64,000 bases of DNA, from positions 372,001 to 436,000 of the forward strand of contig NZ_JAMLIG010000002.1 of NCBI RefSeq assembly GCF_023954305.1, read 5' to 3'. This document shows, piece after piece, positions 50,936 to 60,500 of this stretch (position 1 is the first letter of the stretch; every line of letters starts with the position of its first letter). Below the pieces are notes generated by a model that saw only the letters and a list, made by a program, of their open reading frames with translations, ran no database searches and had not been told where the DNA came from. This stretch comes from Mesorhizobium sp. Lineage in GTDB: Bacteria > Pseudomonadota > Alphaproteobacteria > Rhizobiales > Rhizobiaceae. Made by a program: the position numbers and the translations under genes.

Positions 50936-52275
50936 CAATTGAATTGCTGCGACCGCGAGAGACCGGACATTCGAAGCGTATCGCCGTGATTGGCTCCGGA
51001 ATCTCCGGAGCCTCGGCGGCCTGGGCACTTTCGGCACACCACGACGTCACGATCTACGAGGCCGACAGTCGGCCCGGCGGGCATACCGCGACCGTCGACG
51101 TCGACTATGACGGAACGCCTATCGCCGTCGACACTGGTTTCATCGTCTACAACGAGCTCAACTATCCCGACCTGACCCACCTTTTCGCCCATCTCGGCGT
51201 CGCGACCCATGAGAGTTCGATGGGATTCTCGCTTTCGCTCGATCGCGGCCGTCTCGAGTGGTGCGGCGAAAGCTATCGTTCCGTCTTTGCACAGAAACGC
51301 AACGTCCTGTCGCCCGCCTTTCTGCGCATGCTGCGCGAGATCTTCCGCTTCAACCGCATCTGCACGCAGGACCGCGACAGCGGCGTGCTCGGTCGCGCGA
51401 CGATCGGCGACTATCTCCGCATGCGGAAATTCTCCGACGCCTTCCGCGACGACTATCTGATCCCGATGGCCGCCGCGATCTGGTCGACGCCACGCATGAA
51501 GATGCTCGATTTTCCCGCCGACACCTTCATCTCCTTTTTCGAGAACCACCGGCTGATCCACGACGAGCGTCCGGTCTGGCGCACTGTCACTGGCGGCGCC
51601 CGCACCTATCTGTCTCACCTGTTGCGGCCGCTCGACCGACAGCTGAAGCTCGGGCGACCCGTCGATGCGATCTTGCGCGACCAGTTCGGTGTGACGGTGT
51701 GGTCGCGCGGTGAGGCCGACCGGTTCGATGAGGTGGTGATCGCCAGCCACAGCGACCAGGCTCTGGCGATGCTCGCCGACGCGTCCGACCTCGAGAAGCG
51801 GCTGCTCGGCGCCATTCCCTACCGTCCGAACCGTGTCGTGCTGCACCGCGACCCACGCCTGATGCCGAAGCGGCGCGCCGCATGGTCGGCCTGGAACTAC
51901 CTGCGCGAGAGCAAGGGCGAAGGCGAACCCGAGGTCTCCGTCACCTACTGGATGAACCGTTTGCAGGGCATTCCGAATGAGACGCCGCTGTTCGTTTCGC
52001 TCAATCCGGTCGTCGAGCCGCGCGGCGAATTGGTCTTTGGCGAGTGGAGCTACGAGCACCCGCAGTTCGATGCGCGGGCGCTCTCGGCACAGTTGCGGCT
52101 CGACGAGATCCAGGGGCGGCGCCGCGCCTGGTTCGCGGGTGCCTGGACCGGCTATGGCTTCCACGAAGATGGCCTGCGCTCCGGCCTCGACGCCGCCATC
52201 GCGCTCGGGGGATCCGTGCCCTGGCGTGCTTCGCCAGCTCCGGCGACCCATCCTCTCGCAATGGCTGCGGAGTAG
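50932..52275 (+). CDS. FAD-dependent amine-oxidase-type oxidoreductase
   Basis: A 447-residue flavoprotein. The dinucleotide-binding start is RIAVIGSGISGASAAWALSA, followed by YEADSRPGGHTATVDVDYDG and VDTGFIVYNELNYPDLTHLF. The end GAWTGYGFHEDGLRSGLDAA is the second FAD motif of the amine oxidase/NAD_binding_8 group. This family is almost always encoded beside DUF1365 and a cyclopropane synthase-like methyltransferase, as here, and is thought to act on membrane fatty acyl chains. It is coupled to phr by a 4-bp overlap. Confidence 0.92.
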   Translation: MTIELLRPRETGHSKRIAVIGSGISGASAAWALSAHHDVTIYEADSRPGGHTATVDVDYDGTPIAVDTGFIVYNELNYPDLTHLFAHLGVATHESSMGFSLSLDRGRLEWCGESYRSVFAQKRNVLSPAFLRMLREIFRFNRICTQDRDSGVLGRATIGDYLRMRKFSDAFRDDYLIPMAAAIWSTPRMKMLDFPADTFISFFENHRLIHDERPVWRTVTGGARTYLSHLLRPLDRQLKLGRPVDAILRDQFGVTVWSRGEADRFDEVVIASHSDQALAMLADASDLEKRLLGAIPYRPNRVVLHRDPRLMPKRRAAWSAWNYLRESKGEGEPEVSVTYWMNRLQGIPNETPLFVSLNPVVEPRGELVFGEWSYEHPQFDARALSAQLRLDEIQGRRRAWFAGAWTGYGFHEDGLRSGLDAAIALGGSVPWRASPAPATHPLAMAAE

Positions 52276-52279
52276 CGCG

Positions 52280-53119
52280 ATGGACCGCCGTATCACGAGC
52301 ATGGCCGCCAACGGCCCGCCTCCCCAAGCCCCTGGCACCCTCTATCCCGGAAAGGTGATGCACCAGCGGCTGAAACCGTTCGGCCATCGCTTCAGCTATG
52401 CGGTGTTTTCGCTGGTGGTGGATGTCGACCGTCTCGACGAGCTCGGCCGCATGACGCCGCTTCTCGGCGTCAACCGCGCCGGTCCGGCATCCTTCCACGA
52501 GAGCGACCACGCCGACGACGGCGAGGGCCTTCGGGCCTTCGCCGACCGCCTGCTCGCCGAGGGCGGTCTGGCGGAGCCTGCCGCGCGGATCCTGCTCCTC
52601 GCCTATCCGCGCGTTTTCGGCTACGTCTTCAACCCGATCTCCGTCTATTTCGCCTACGACCGGGCCGACCGTCTCGTTGCGCTCATCTATTCGGTCCGCA
52701 ATACGTTCGGCGAGCGCCATACCTATGTCGCGCCGGTCGGGCCCGGCGAGCTCTCCGATTCCGGGGTGCGCCAGACGCGGCGGAAGCGCTTTCACGTATC
52801 GCCCTTCATCGGCATGGCTGCCCGCTACCACTTCCGCATTCTGCCGCCGGGCAAGTCGTTCCGGCTGCGCATCCACGAGACGGAAGCCGGCGAACCGCTG
52901 CTCGCGGCCACCTTCTCCGCCGAAGCGGTGGATCTCTCGACGACGGCGCTTGCGCGATGCCTCTTGAAGATTCCCTTCATGACATGGAAGATTATGGCTG
53001 GAATCCATTGGGAGGCGCTGAAGCTCTGGCTGAAGGGCGCGCGTTTCCACAAGGCTCCGCCCGCTCCGGCGCCCGTCAGTCACGACGACACGGTCGCGCA
53101 GACCGGAACGGCTCTCTAA
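52280..53119 (+). CDS. DUF1365 family protein
   Basis: A 279-residue DUF1365 protein: TLYPGKVMHQRLKPFGHRFSYAVFSLVVDVDRL, RILLLAYPRVFGYVFNPISVYFAYD and FHVSPFIGMAARYHFRILPPG are the family landmarks. It is genetically linked to the flanking FAD oxidoreductase and Cfa-like methyltransferase in many proteobacteria. A role in the same lipid modification is inferred, but no reaction is established for it here. GGAG stands seven bases before the ATG. Confidence 0.9.
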   Translation: MDRRITSMAANGPPPQAPGTLYPGKVMHQRLKPFGHRFSYAVFSLVVDVDRLDELGRMTPLLGVNRAGPASFHESDHADDGEGLRAFADRLLAEGGLAEPAARILLLAYPRVFGYVFNPISVYFAYDRADRLVALIYSVRNTFGERHTYVAPVGPGELSDSGVRQTRRKRFHVSPFIGMAARYHFRILPPGKSFRLRIHETEAGEPLLAATFSAEAVDLSTTALARCLLKIPFMTWKIMAGIHWEALKLWLKGARFHKAPPAPAPVSHDDTVAQTGTAL

Positions 53120-53163
53120 AGCATGACGGCCGCGGCTTTCTGGCCGCGGGAGGGGCATCAAGG

Positions 53164-54429
53164 ATGGCGCCAGGGGGGAATACCGCAACGGAGGAGCTCT
53201 CGGCGGACAACGCCGTTCGGCTCGACCCTTCCAATTTCGCCGAGTTCGCGCGCGGCCTGCCCGCCAAGGCAAAAATGGTCCTGCAAGCGGGAATGTCCCT
53301 GCCCTTCGGCTCGCTGATCGCCCGGCTGCCCGACGGGCGCACGGTCAAGGTCGGCGGCAACGCGCCCGGCCCCGAGGCCAGGCTGATCCTCAGGAACTGG
53401 CGGCTGCCCGCCCGTGCTTTCTCGGCCGGCACGATCGGCGTCGCCGAATCCTATATGGACGGTGACTGGGAAAGCCCGGACGTCACGACGTTCCTGGAAC
53501 TCTTCGTGGTCAACCAGGAGGCGGGCGAGAAAGTGGCTGGCGGTGCCAGCTGGCTGATCATGACGATCCAGCGCATCCGCCACTGGTTCAACGACAATAC
53601 GACGACCGGCTCGAAGCGGAACATCTCGGCCCATTACGACCTCGGCAACGAATTCTACCGCCGCTGGCTCGACCCGAGCATGACCTATTCCTCGGCGCTG
53701 TATCAGACCGGCGCGAACGACCTCGAATCCGCACAGGCCGCGAAATACCGGGCACTCGCCCGCGACACCGGCATCGGCCCGAATGATCACGTACTGGAGA
53801 TCGGCTGCGGCTGGGGCGGTTTCGCCGAGTTCGCCGCGCGCGAAATCGGCTGCAAGGTGACGGGACTGACGATCAGCCGCGAGCAGTTCGACTACGCCCG
53901 CGCACGAATCCAGAAGGCGGGACTCGCCGACAAGGTCGAGTTCAAGTTCCAGGATTATCGCGACGAGACGGGACGCTACGACCGCATTGCCTCGATCGAG
54001 ATGTTCGAGGCGGTGGGGGAAAAATACTGGCCGGTCTTCTTCGGAAAGATGAAGGATTGTCTGCGGCCCGGCGGCACGGCCGGCCTGCAGATCATCACCA
54101 TCAACGAGGGCGCCTTCAAGACCTACCGCAAGCGGCCCGACTTCATCCAGCGCTATGTCTTCCCGGGCGGCATGCTGCCGACGCCGGCGATCCTGAAGTC
54201 GATGGGCGCCGAGCACGGGCTGTCGTTCCTGCGCGAGCGTGTCTTCCCCCAGGACTATGCGCGCACCCTGGCCGAATGGCGGGAGCGCTTCTGGCAATCA
54301 TGGGACCGCATAGTCCCGCTCGGCTTCGACGACCGTTTCAAGAAGCTCTGGGAGTTCTATCTCCACTATTGCGAGGCGGGATTCCGCGCCGAATACATCG
54401 ACGTCCGCCAGGTCGTCTACAAGGCCTGA
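53164..54429 (+). CDS. Cyclopropane-fatty-acid synthase-like methyltransferase
   Basis: A 421-residue SAM-dependent methyltransferase of the CFA synthase family acting on double bonds of phospholipid acyl chains. SAHYDLGNEFYRRWLDPSMTYSSALY is the substrate/bicarbonate-site region, VLEIGCGWGGFAEFAARE the SAM motif, GLTISREQFDYARARI the next strand, and EMFEAVGEKYWPVFF carries the catalytic region. GGGAGGGG precedes the ATG at 53164. Whether it makes cyclopropanes or methylated/furan fatty-acid precursors cannot be told from sequence alone. Confidence 0.93.
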   Translation: MAPGGNTATEELSADNAVRLDPSNFAEFARGLPAKAKMVLQAGMSLPFGSLIARLPDGRTVKVGGNAPGPEARLILRNWRLPARAFSAGTIGVAESYMDGDWESPDVTTFLELFVVNQEAGEKVAGGASWLIMTIQRIRHWFNDNTTTGSKRNISAHYDLGNEFYRRWLDPSMTYSSALYQTGANDLESAQAAKYRALARDTGIGPNDHVLEIGCGWGGFAEFAAREIGCKVTGLTISREQFDYARARIQKAGLADKVEFKFQDYRDETGRYDRIASIEMFEAVGEKYWPVFFGKMKDCLRPGGTAGLQIITINEGAFKTYRKRPDFIQRYVFPGGMLPTPAILKSMGAEHGLSFLRERVFPQDYARTLAEWRERFWQSWDRIVPLGFDDRFKKLWEFYLHYCEAGFRAEYIDVRQVVYKA

Positions 54430-54620
54430 AGCAGCCCCAGGCAGGGATTTTTTCCGGCGGGCGTCTCATGCGCGTGCCGACGCGGCCTGCGCCGTTTTCC
54501 GAGATGTAAAGCAGTTCACATACATTTGACTGCGGGTTCTAGAGATTGGGCCTACCGTTACGTCACCCTCGGCAACGAGGTGATGGGCGACGGGGCTTCC
54601 TAGACTGAAAGGACAGACAG

Positions 54621-55073
54621 ATGGCTACGAGATCTCTCAACAAGACCCTCGCGTGCGCTGCTGCGCTCATCATGGTGCTCGGTTCGGCGTCGAGCGCCTC
54701 CGCACAACTTGGCGCGGGCAAAAACCCGAACAACATCGGATCCGGCGTGACTCCTCAGGGCGCAGGCGGCGCCGCCTGGGGGTCAGCTCAATTGTTCGCC
54801 GTGGTCAATGCCAACGGCACGCGGATGAGAGGCAAGGGAGATGCTTCGTCCACGAAGCTGGCCACGGGGGTCTACGAAATTCGCTTTCATCGCAACATCG
54901 TGCAGTGCGCCTGGCAGGGAACGATCGGGTTCGGGACCATGTCGGGATCGACGGCACCCAGCTTCATCAGCGTGACCGGGCGGGCTGGAACGGTGAACGG
55001 CGTATTCGTCCAGACCTGGAACCAGAACGGCGTCGCCACCGATCTGCCGTTCAACGTCTATATCGACTGCTGA
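54621..55073 (+). CDS. Small secreted protein of unknown family
   Basis: A 150-residue protein with a signal peptide (SLNKTLACAAALIMVLGSASSASA). The mature part starts with a Gly/Asn-rich stretch (QLGAGKNPNNIGSGVTPQGAG) and then a beta-rich domain (LFAVVNANGTRMRGKGDAS, GVYEIRFHRNIVQCAWQGTI) ending in IDC. Its two Cys probably form a disulfide. AAGGAC precedes the ATG. It is monocistronic with a strong terminator. I recognise no family. Confidence 0.8.
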   Translation: MATRSLNKTLACAAALIMVLGSASSASAQLGAGKNPNNIGSGVTPQGAGGAAWGSAQLFAVVNANGTRMRGKGDASSTKLATGVYEIRFHRNIVQCAWQGTIGFGTMSGSTAPSFISVTGRAGTVNGVFVQTWNQNGVATDLPFNVYIDC

Positions 55074-55091
55074 GCAATCGGTCCTCATGCG

Positions 55092-55134
55092 ACAGCCCCG
55101 GGCGCGGCATTCGTGCCTGGGGCTGTTGCTTTTT
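55092..55134 (+). terminator. Rho-independent terminator
   Basis: A 12-bp stem (55092-55103 with 55115-55126, one G-U) and 11-base loop are followed by TGCTTTTTC. It lies 19 bp after the stop of the secreted-protein gene. Confidence 0.85.
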
Positions 55135-55240
55135 CACTGCCGGCAGCGGACCGCGACGCGAGCCTTGAACCAATGTCGCAGTCGCGCCGGGGATCGCCGA
55201 TATCCCGATTGACGAGATTTCGGCGACCCTCCCGATCCCT

Positions 55241-57220
55241 TTACAGCGTGATGCGATATTTCCCGAAGCCGCCCTCGCCTTCGCCGGCGTCCTCGATTTT
55301 CACACCCTTCACCTCGGCCAGGAACTGCTTGGCCTTGGGCCCAGTCTCGAACAGCACGGTCGCGCCTTCGACCGGGGCGAAGCTCCAGTTGGCATCCGCC
55401 GATGGGTTGATCGTGCCCTGGTCGATGATGAAGCGCACGATCACGTCGCGATTGGTGTCCGGCGCCTCGAAGATGATCTTGGACGCGTTGATCTCGGGGA
55501 AGTTGCCGCCGCCGCCGGCGCGGTAATTGTTGGTCGCGACGACGAACTTCGCCGCCGGATCGATCGGCTTGCCGTCGTACATCAGGTCGACGATGCGGCT
55601 TGAGCTGGCATTCAGGACAGCCCCCTTGGGATCGTATTTCGGCGGCTGCGACAGGTCGATCTTGTAGGTCACACCATCGATCACGTCGAAATTGTAAGCC
55701 GGGAAATCCGGATTGATCAGTTTCTGGTCGGCTTTGCCCTTCTCGACCTGGTTGAAGATGCCGGCCGACATTTCCAGCCATTCCTTGACCTGCGCGCCGG
55801 TGATCTCCACCGCGCGCACCGTATTCGGATAAAGATAAAGATCGGCGACGTTCTTGATCGCGATATCGCCGGCCGGAACGTCGGTATAGTAGTCGGGACC
55901 GCCGCGTCCGCCCGATTTGAAGGGTGCGGCCGCCGACAGCACCGGCAGATCCTTCCACTGCGACGTCTTCAGCAGGTCCTTGATGTACCAGGTCTGCGCC
56001 TGGCTGACGATCTGAACCGACGGATCGTCCGCCACCAGCGCGAAGTAGGAATAGAGCGGCGCCGAGGTCTTGCCCACCGGTCTGCGGACATAGGCGAGCG
56101 TCGCCTCGTGGTCGGCCTTCAGCGCGTCGACGATCGGCTGCACGTCGCCGACGGTGGCGACATTCTTGTTGTCCTTGCGTTCATAGATCGGCCGGACCTC
56201 CGACGTCGCCGCCGCGACCTTCCACTTGGATCCGTCGCGCTCGAGCATCAGGTCGATGAGGCCCATATGCGATCCCCAGAAGCCGGCCTGCACCGCCGGC
56301 TTGCCCTGCAGCGTGCCCTTCTCCGTGTCGACGCCCTCGAGACCCTGGAAGTCCTTCTTGCCGGGGAAGACCAGATGCTGGTGGCCGGTGAACACGGCGT
56401 CGATGCCTTCGACGCCCGCCACGTGGAAGGAGGCGTTCTCCATCATGTCGCCGGTACCGATGTCGATGCCGGAGTGCGACAGGGCGATGACGATGTCGGC
56501 GCCCTCCTCCTTGATCTGCGGCACCCAGGCCTTGGCCGCCTGGACGATGTCGCGGGTCATGACATTGCCTTCGAGGTTCTTCGAATCCCACACCATGATC
56601 TGCGGCGGCACGAAGCCGATAACGCCGATCCTGATCGGATGCTCGGCGCCCGCGCCGTCCTTCAGCGTCCGGTCGAGGATCACGTAGGGTTTGAGATAGA
56701 GCTTGTCGTCGCGCGGATTGGCGGCGAGTTCGGTGCCGCGGATCAGATTGGCGCAGACGAACGGGAAATTGGCGCCGGCCAGCACCTTGTCCATGAAGGA
56801 CAGGCCGTAGTTGAACTCGTGGTTGCCCAGTGTCGACACCGAATAGTCGAGCAGGTTCATGCCCTTCATGATCGGATGGAGGTCGCCGTCCTTCATCCCC
56901 TTCTCATAGGCGATGTAGTCGCCCATCGGGTTGCCCTGCAGGAAGTCGCCATTGTCGACCAGCATCGCATTCGTGGCTTCCTTGCGCACGGCGTCGATCA
57001 GCGTGGCGGTGCGCGACAGGCCCATCGTGTCGTTCGGCTTGTCGCCGTAATAGTCGTAGGGCAGCACGTTCACGTGGATGTCCGTGGTCTCCATGATGCG
57101 CAGATGCGCCTGGTTGGCCTGAGCCCGGGCGGAGAACGGGTGAAGCATCACCAGCCCGCCAAGCGCGGCCCCACCGGCGAGGAAGGCGCGGCGCGAAATC
57201 GGTAACAACGTCTCTGACAT
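55241..57220 (-). CDS. cpdB: 2',3'-cyclic-nucleotide phosphodiesterase/3'-nucleotidase
   Basis: A 659-residue periplasmic enzyme of the 5'-nucleotidase/CpdB family. A twin-arginine-type signal (SRRAFLAGGAALGGLVMLHP) comes first. The metallophosphatase domain carries METTDIHVN (first metal ligands), VDNGDFLQGNP, STLGNHEFNYG (catalytic NHE) and FTGHQHLVFPG. The C-terminal nucleotide-specificity domain spans about residues 370-640 (NNYRAGGGGNFPEI). AGGAGAGAG precedes the ATG at 57220, which excludes the 62-codon extension. It scavenges nucleotides by releasing 3'-phosphate, and may meet 2',3'-cyclic nucleotides from RNA decay. Confidence 0.93.
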   Translation of the reverse strand: MSETLLPISRRAFLAGGAALGGLVMLHPFSARAQANQAHLRIMETTDIHVNVLPYDYYGDKPNDTMGLSRTATLIDAVRKEATNAMLVDNGDFLQGNPMGDYIAYEKGMKDGDLHPIMKGMNLLDYSVSTLGNHEFNYGLSFMDKVLAGANFPFVCANLIRGTELAANPRDDKLYLKPYVILDRTLKDGAGAEHPIRIGVIGFVPPQIMVWDSKNLEGNVMTRDIVQAAKAWVPQIKEEGADIVIALSHSGIDIGTGDMMENASFHVAGVEGIDAVFTGHQHLVFPGKKDFQGLEGVDTEKGTLQGKPAVQAGFWGSHMGLIDLMLERDGSKWKVAAATSEVRPIYERKDNKNVATVGDVQPIVDALKADHEATLAYVRRPVGKTSAPLYSYFALVADDPSVQIVSQAQTWYIKDLLKTSQWKDLPVLSAAAPFKSGGRGGPDYYTDVPAGDIAIKNVADLYLYPNTVRAVEITGAQVKEWLEMSAGIFNQVEKGKADQKLINPDFPAYNFDVIDGVTYKIDLSQPPKYDPKGAVLNASSSRIVDLMYDGKPIDPAAKFVVATNNYRAGGGGNFPEINASKIIFEAPDTNRDVIVRFIIDQGTINPSADANWSFAPVEGATVLFETGPKAKQFLAEVKGVKIEDAGEGEGGFGKYRITL

Positions 57221-57548
57221 CTCTCTCTCCTGTGGAACGTCAGCGAAGGCGCGGAGCGGAAAGTGCAAGTCTCGCGCCGCTGCGAGCCTCTGTCCAGCAT
57301 CAAGGTGACAGGCCGATGAATATTTGCCGGCGTCATCTCGTGTCCGTCCCCCCATGCGGCCCTGGTCCGCGCTACCGGGCCGGCCGGCCGCGCGGCGGCG
57401 CATCATAACCGGACAAATTGGCTAAACTTTAGGCAACTGCACAAAACAACTCATTGTTTTTAAAGAGCTCTTTCCGCCGCGCGCGCACCAAATACACGCA
57501 ACATTAATCAACTCGTGCGGTAATAAGCGCGAGGAGTCAGGGGGCAAA
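57221..57548. other. Divergent intergenic region, cpdB and Amt fusion
   Basis: The 328 bp hold no gene. The cpdB-proximal half is GC-rich, with runs such as GGCCGGCCGG. The Amt-proximal half turns AT-rich from about 57410 and holds the two dyads listed separately. No sigma-54 promoter with correct GG-N10-GC spacing was found, so RpoN control of the Amt fusion is not supported. Confidence 0.6.
57443..57473. promoter_or_regulatory. Two adjacent dyads upstream of the Amt fusion
   Basis: AAAACAA-CTCA-TTGTTTT (57443-57460) is followed one base later by the 12-bp palindrome AAAGAGCTCTTT (57462-57473), in the AT-rich part of the region, 75-105 bp before the Amt-fusion ATG. The first arm could fold into an RNA hairpin with a T-run. 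As DNA, both fit regulator operators. The function is inferred from symmetry and position only. Confidence 0.4.
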
Positions 57549-60500
57549 ATGAGGCGCATCTCGCGATCGCGCGCTGTTTCGATCATGGTCTTCGCCGGCT
57601 TGGCGGGTGCCGGTGCACCGATCAACGCGGCCGCGGACGAATTGTCGGTCGAGGCCCTGAAGCTCGAACTCGACATGAGTTGGACGCTGCTGGCGGCCGG
57701 GCTGGTGCTGATGATGCAGGTCGGCTTCCTCCTCCTCGAGGCCGGCATGGTCAGGTCCAAGAATTCGATCAACGTGGCGCAGAAGAACCTGCTCGACATG
57801 GTGTTCGCCATTCTGGCCTTCGGCGCGGTCGGCTTCATGTTCGCCTTCGCCCCGAGCCACGGTCTGCCGCTCGGCTTCGACGGCGGCTATTTTCTGCTGA
57901 CGGGCCTCGACGACTGGCAAACGGCGTTCTTCGTCTTCCAGGTGATGTTCTGCGGCACCGCGGCCACGATCGTCTCCGGCGCGGTCGCAGAGCGCATGCG
58001 GCTGTTCGCCTATGTCCTCGGCTCGATTTTCATCGCGTTCATCATCTATCCCGTCTTCGTTCACTGGGCTTGGGGCACCGCGCTGGGTCCGAACGGCAGC
58101 GCCTTCCTGGCCAACATGGGCTTCGTCGATTTCGCCGGCTCGACCGTCGTCCACGCGACGGGCGCCTGGGTTTCGCTTGCCGCCTGCTGGATCATGGGCG
58201 CGCGCGAGGGCCGCTACGACGCGAACGGAACGCCGGTCCGCATCGCCGGCCACAATCCGGTGCTGACGACGGCCGGCGCGATGATCCTGTTCGTCGGCTG
58301 GATCGGCTTCAACGGCGGTTCGACCGTCGCCGCCAGCCCCGACATCGCCCACGTCATCGCCAACACCGTCATCGCGGCCGGCACCGGCGGCACGGCGGGC
58401 TATCTCCTTGGCTGGCATCAGGACGGTGTTGTCTATCCGGAGAAATCGGTGTGCGGCATGCTCGGCGGCCTGGTCGCCGTTACCGCCGGCTGCATGGCGC
58501 TCGGCCCGATCGGCGCCTTCATGGTCGGTCTCCTCGGCGGTCTCGTCGCCATCTGGGGCAACGACGTCGTCGAGCGCGACCTCAAGATCGACGACGCCGT
58601 CGGCGCCATCGGCGTGCATGGCTTCTCCGGCGTGGTCGGCACCCTGGGGGTGGCATTGCTCGCACCCGCCGAGAACCTGCCGACGGGCTCCCGCTTCGAC
58701 CAGCTGCAGGTCCAGGCGGTCGGCGTCGCGGTCAATTTCATCTGGAGCTTCGGCGTCGCCGTCGCCTTCTTCTGGGTGCTCTCGCGCTTCACCCGGCTGC
58801 GCGTGACGAGCGAAGAAGAGCGGAGCGGCCTGAACGAGGCAGAGCATGGCACCCGCATGGGGATCGGACACGTCGAGCAGGCGCTCGAGAAGCTGGTGCA
58901 TGGAAACGCCGACTTGACCATGCGCATTCCCTCGGTGCCGGGCGACGAGTCGGAAACCCTGACGCGCCTCTTCAACGGGCTGATGGACAGCATTCAGCGA
59001 GAGGAGGACGCGCGCGCCGAGACCAAGCGCATCGCGCGCGACGCGGCCGAGGCCGAGCGGCTGTCGGCGCTCGCCAACGCGACCTTCGAGGCGATCGTCA
59101 TCTTGCAGGACGGCAGGATCGTCGACGGCAACGACAAGCTTGCCGAGCTGTTCGGAACCAGCCTCGCCAAGCTGAAGGGCCGCAAACTCCTTGAACTTAT
59201 CGCTCCGGACAGCGTCGCCGAGGTTCGCTCGGCGATCGCGCGTTCCGTCGCCGACGCCTACGAATCCGCCATCGTCGACATGGCTGGCAACCGGATCCCG
59301 GTCGAGATGCGCGGCCGCGAAGTCACCTATTACGGAGTCCGCTCGTGGGTTGGCTGCATCGTCGACCTGCGGGAGCGCAAGAATGCCGAGAACCGCATCC
59401 GCCACCTCGCCCTGCACGATACGCTGACCGGACTGGCCAACCGCGCCCTCTTCAATGAAAAACTGGCCGCGCTGACCCGTTCCGGCGGAGGCGCCGGCGG
59501 CAAGACGGCGCTGCTTCTGATCGACCTCGACCGCTTCAAGAACGTCAACGATATCCATGGCCATCCCGCCGGCGATCGGGTCATCCAGGTCTCGGCCAAA
59601 CGCCTTGCCGACCTCGCCCCCGACACCTGCCTGACGTCGCGCCTGGGGGGCGACGAATTCGCCGTGCTTATGCCCGGTCTCGCCTTCGCCGCGCAGGCCG
59701 CCGATCTCGCCTTCCGCATCGTCTCGAGCCTGATCCTGCCGATCAGCCTGGAGGACGGTACCCAGGTCAGAGTCGGCGCCAGCGTGGGCGTCGCTGTGGC
59801 CGACAATCGCAGCGGGGAAATCGAACGGCTCGTTTCGCGCGCTGACACGGCACTCTACCATGCCAAGCACATGGGTCGGAATACCTACTGCCTCTACGAG
59901 CCGGGCATGGATGCGCAGCTCGAGAAGAGGCGCGAGATCGAGGCCGATCTGGCGGACGCGCTGGAACGCGGCGAATTCGACCTGCACTTCCAGCCGCGCA
60001 TCTGCATCGCCACCCGGCGGATCGCGTCATACGAGGCGCTGATCCGCTGGCGCCATCCGACAAAGGGATTGATAAGTCCGGGGGACTTCATTCCGATCGC
60101 CGAGCAGAACGGCAAGATCATCGCGATCGGCGAGTGGGTGCTGCGCGAGGCGTGTCGCTGCGTCCGTTCCGAACTCGGCGGAGCCCGCGTCAGCGTCAAT
60201 GTCAGCCCCGTCCAGTTCCGCCAGCGCAATTTCATCGAAGTGGTCGAGCAGGCCATCGCCGACACCGGCATCGACCCGTCCATGCTCGAACTGGAGGTCA
60301 CCGAAGGCGTGCTCATCGACGACGACAAGAGCGCACACCGTATCCTGACCGGGATCAAGCGCCTCGGCGTCACCGTGGCGCTGGACGATTTCGGCACCGG
60401 CTATTCATCGCTCGGCTATCTCGGCCGCTTTCCGGTCGATACGATCAAGATCGACCGGTCCTTCGTTCGCGACATGGCGAAATCCGATACTGCGATGACC

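Noticed and set aside
57421..57445. Sigma-54-like promoter before the Amt fusion
   Set aside because: GG and GC are present (TTGGCTAAACTTTAGGC) but spaced 11 instead of 10 bases, and other consensus positions fail.
57537..59987. 816-codon open frame antisense to the Amt fusion
   Set aside because: Shadow frame with no domain; the sense frame encodes a full Amt-PAS-GGDEF protein.
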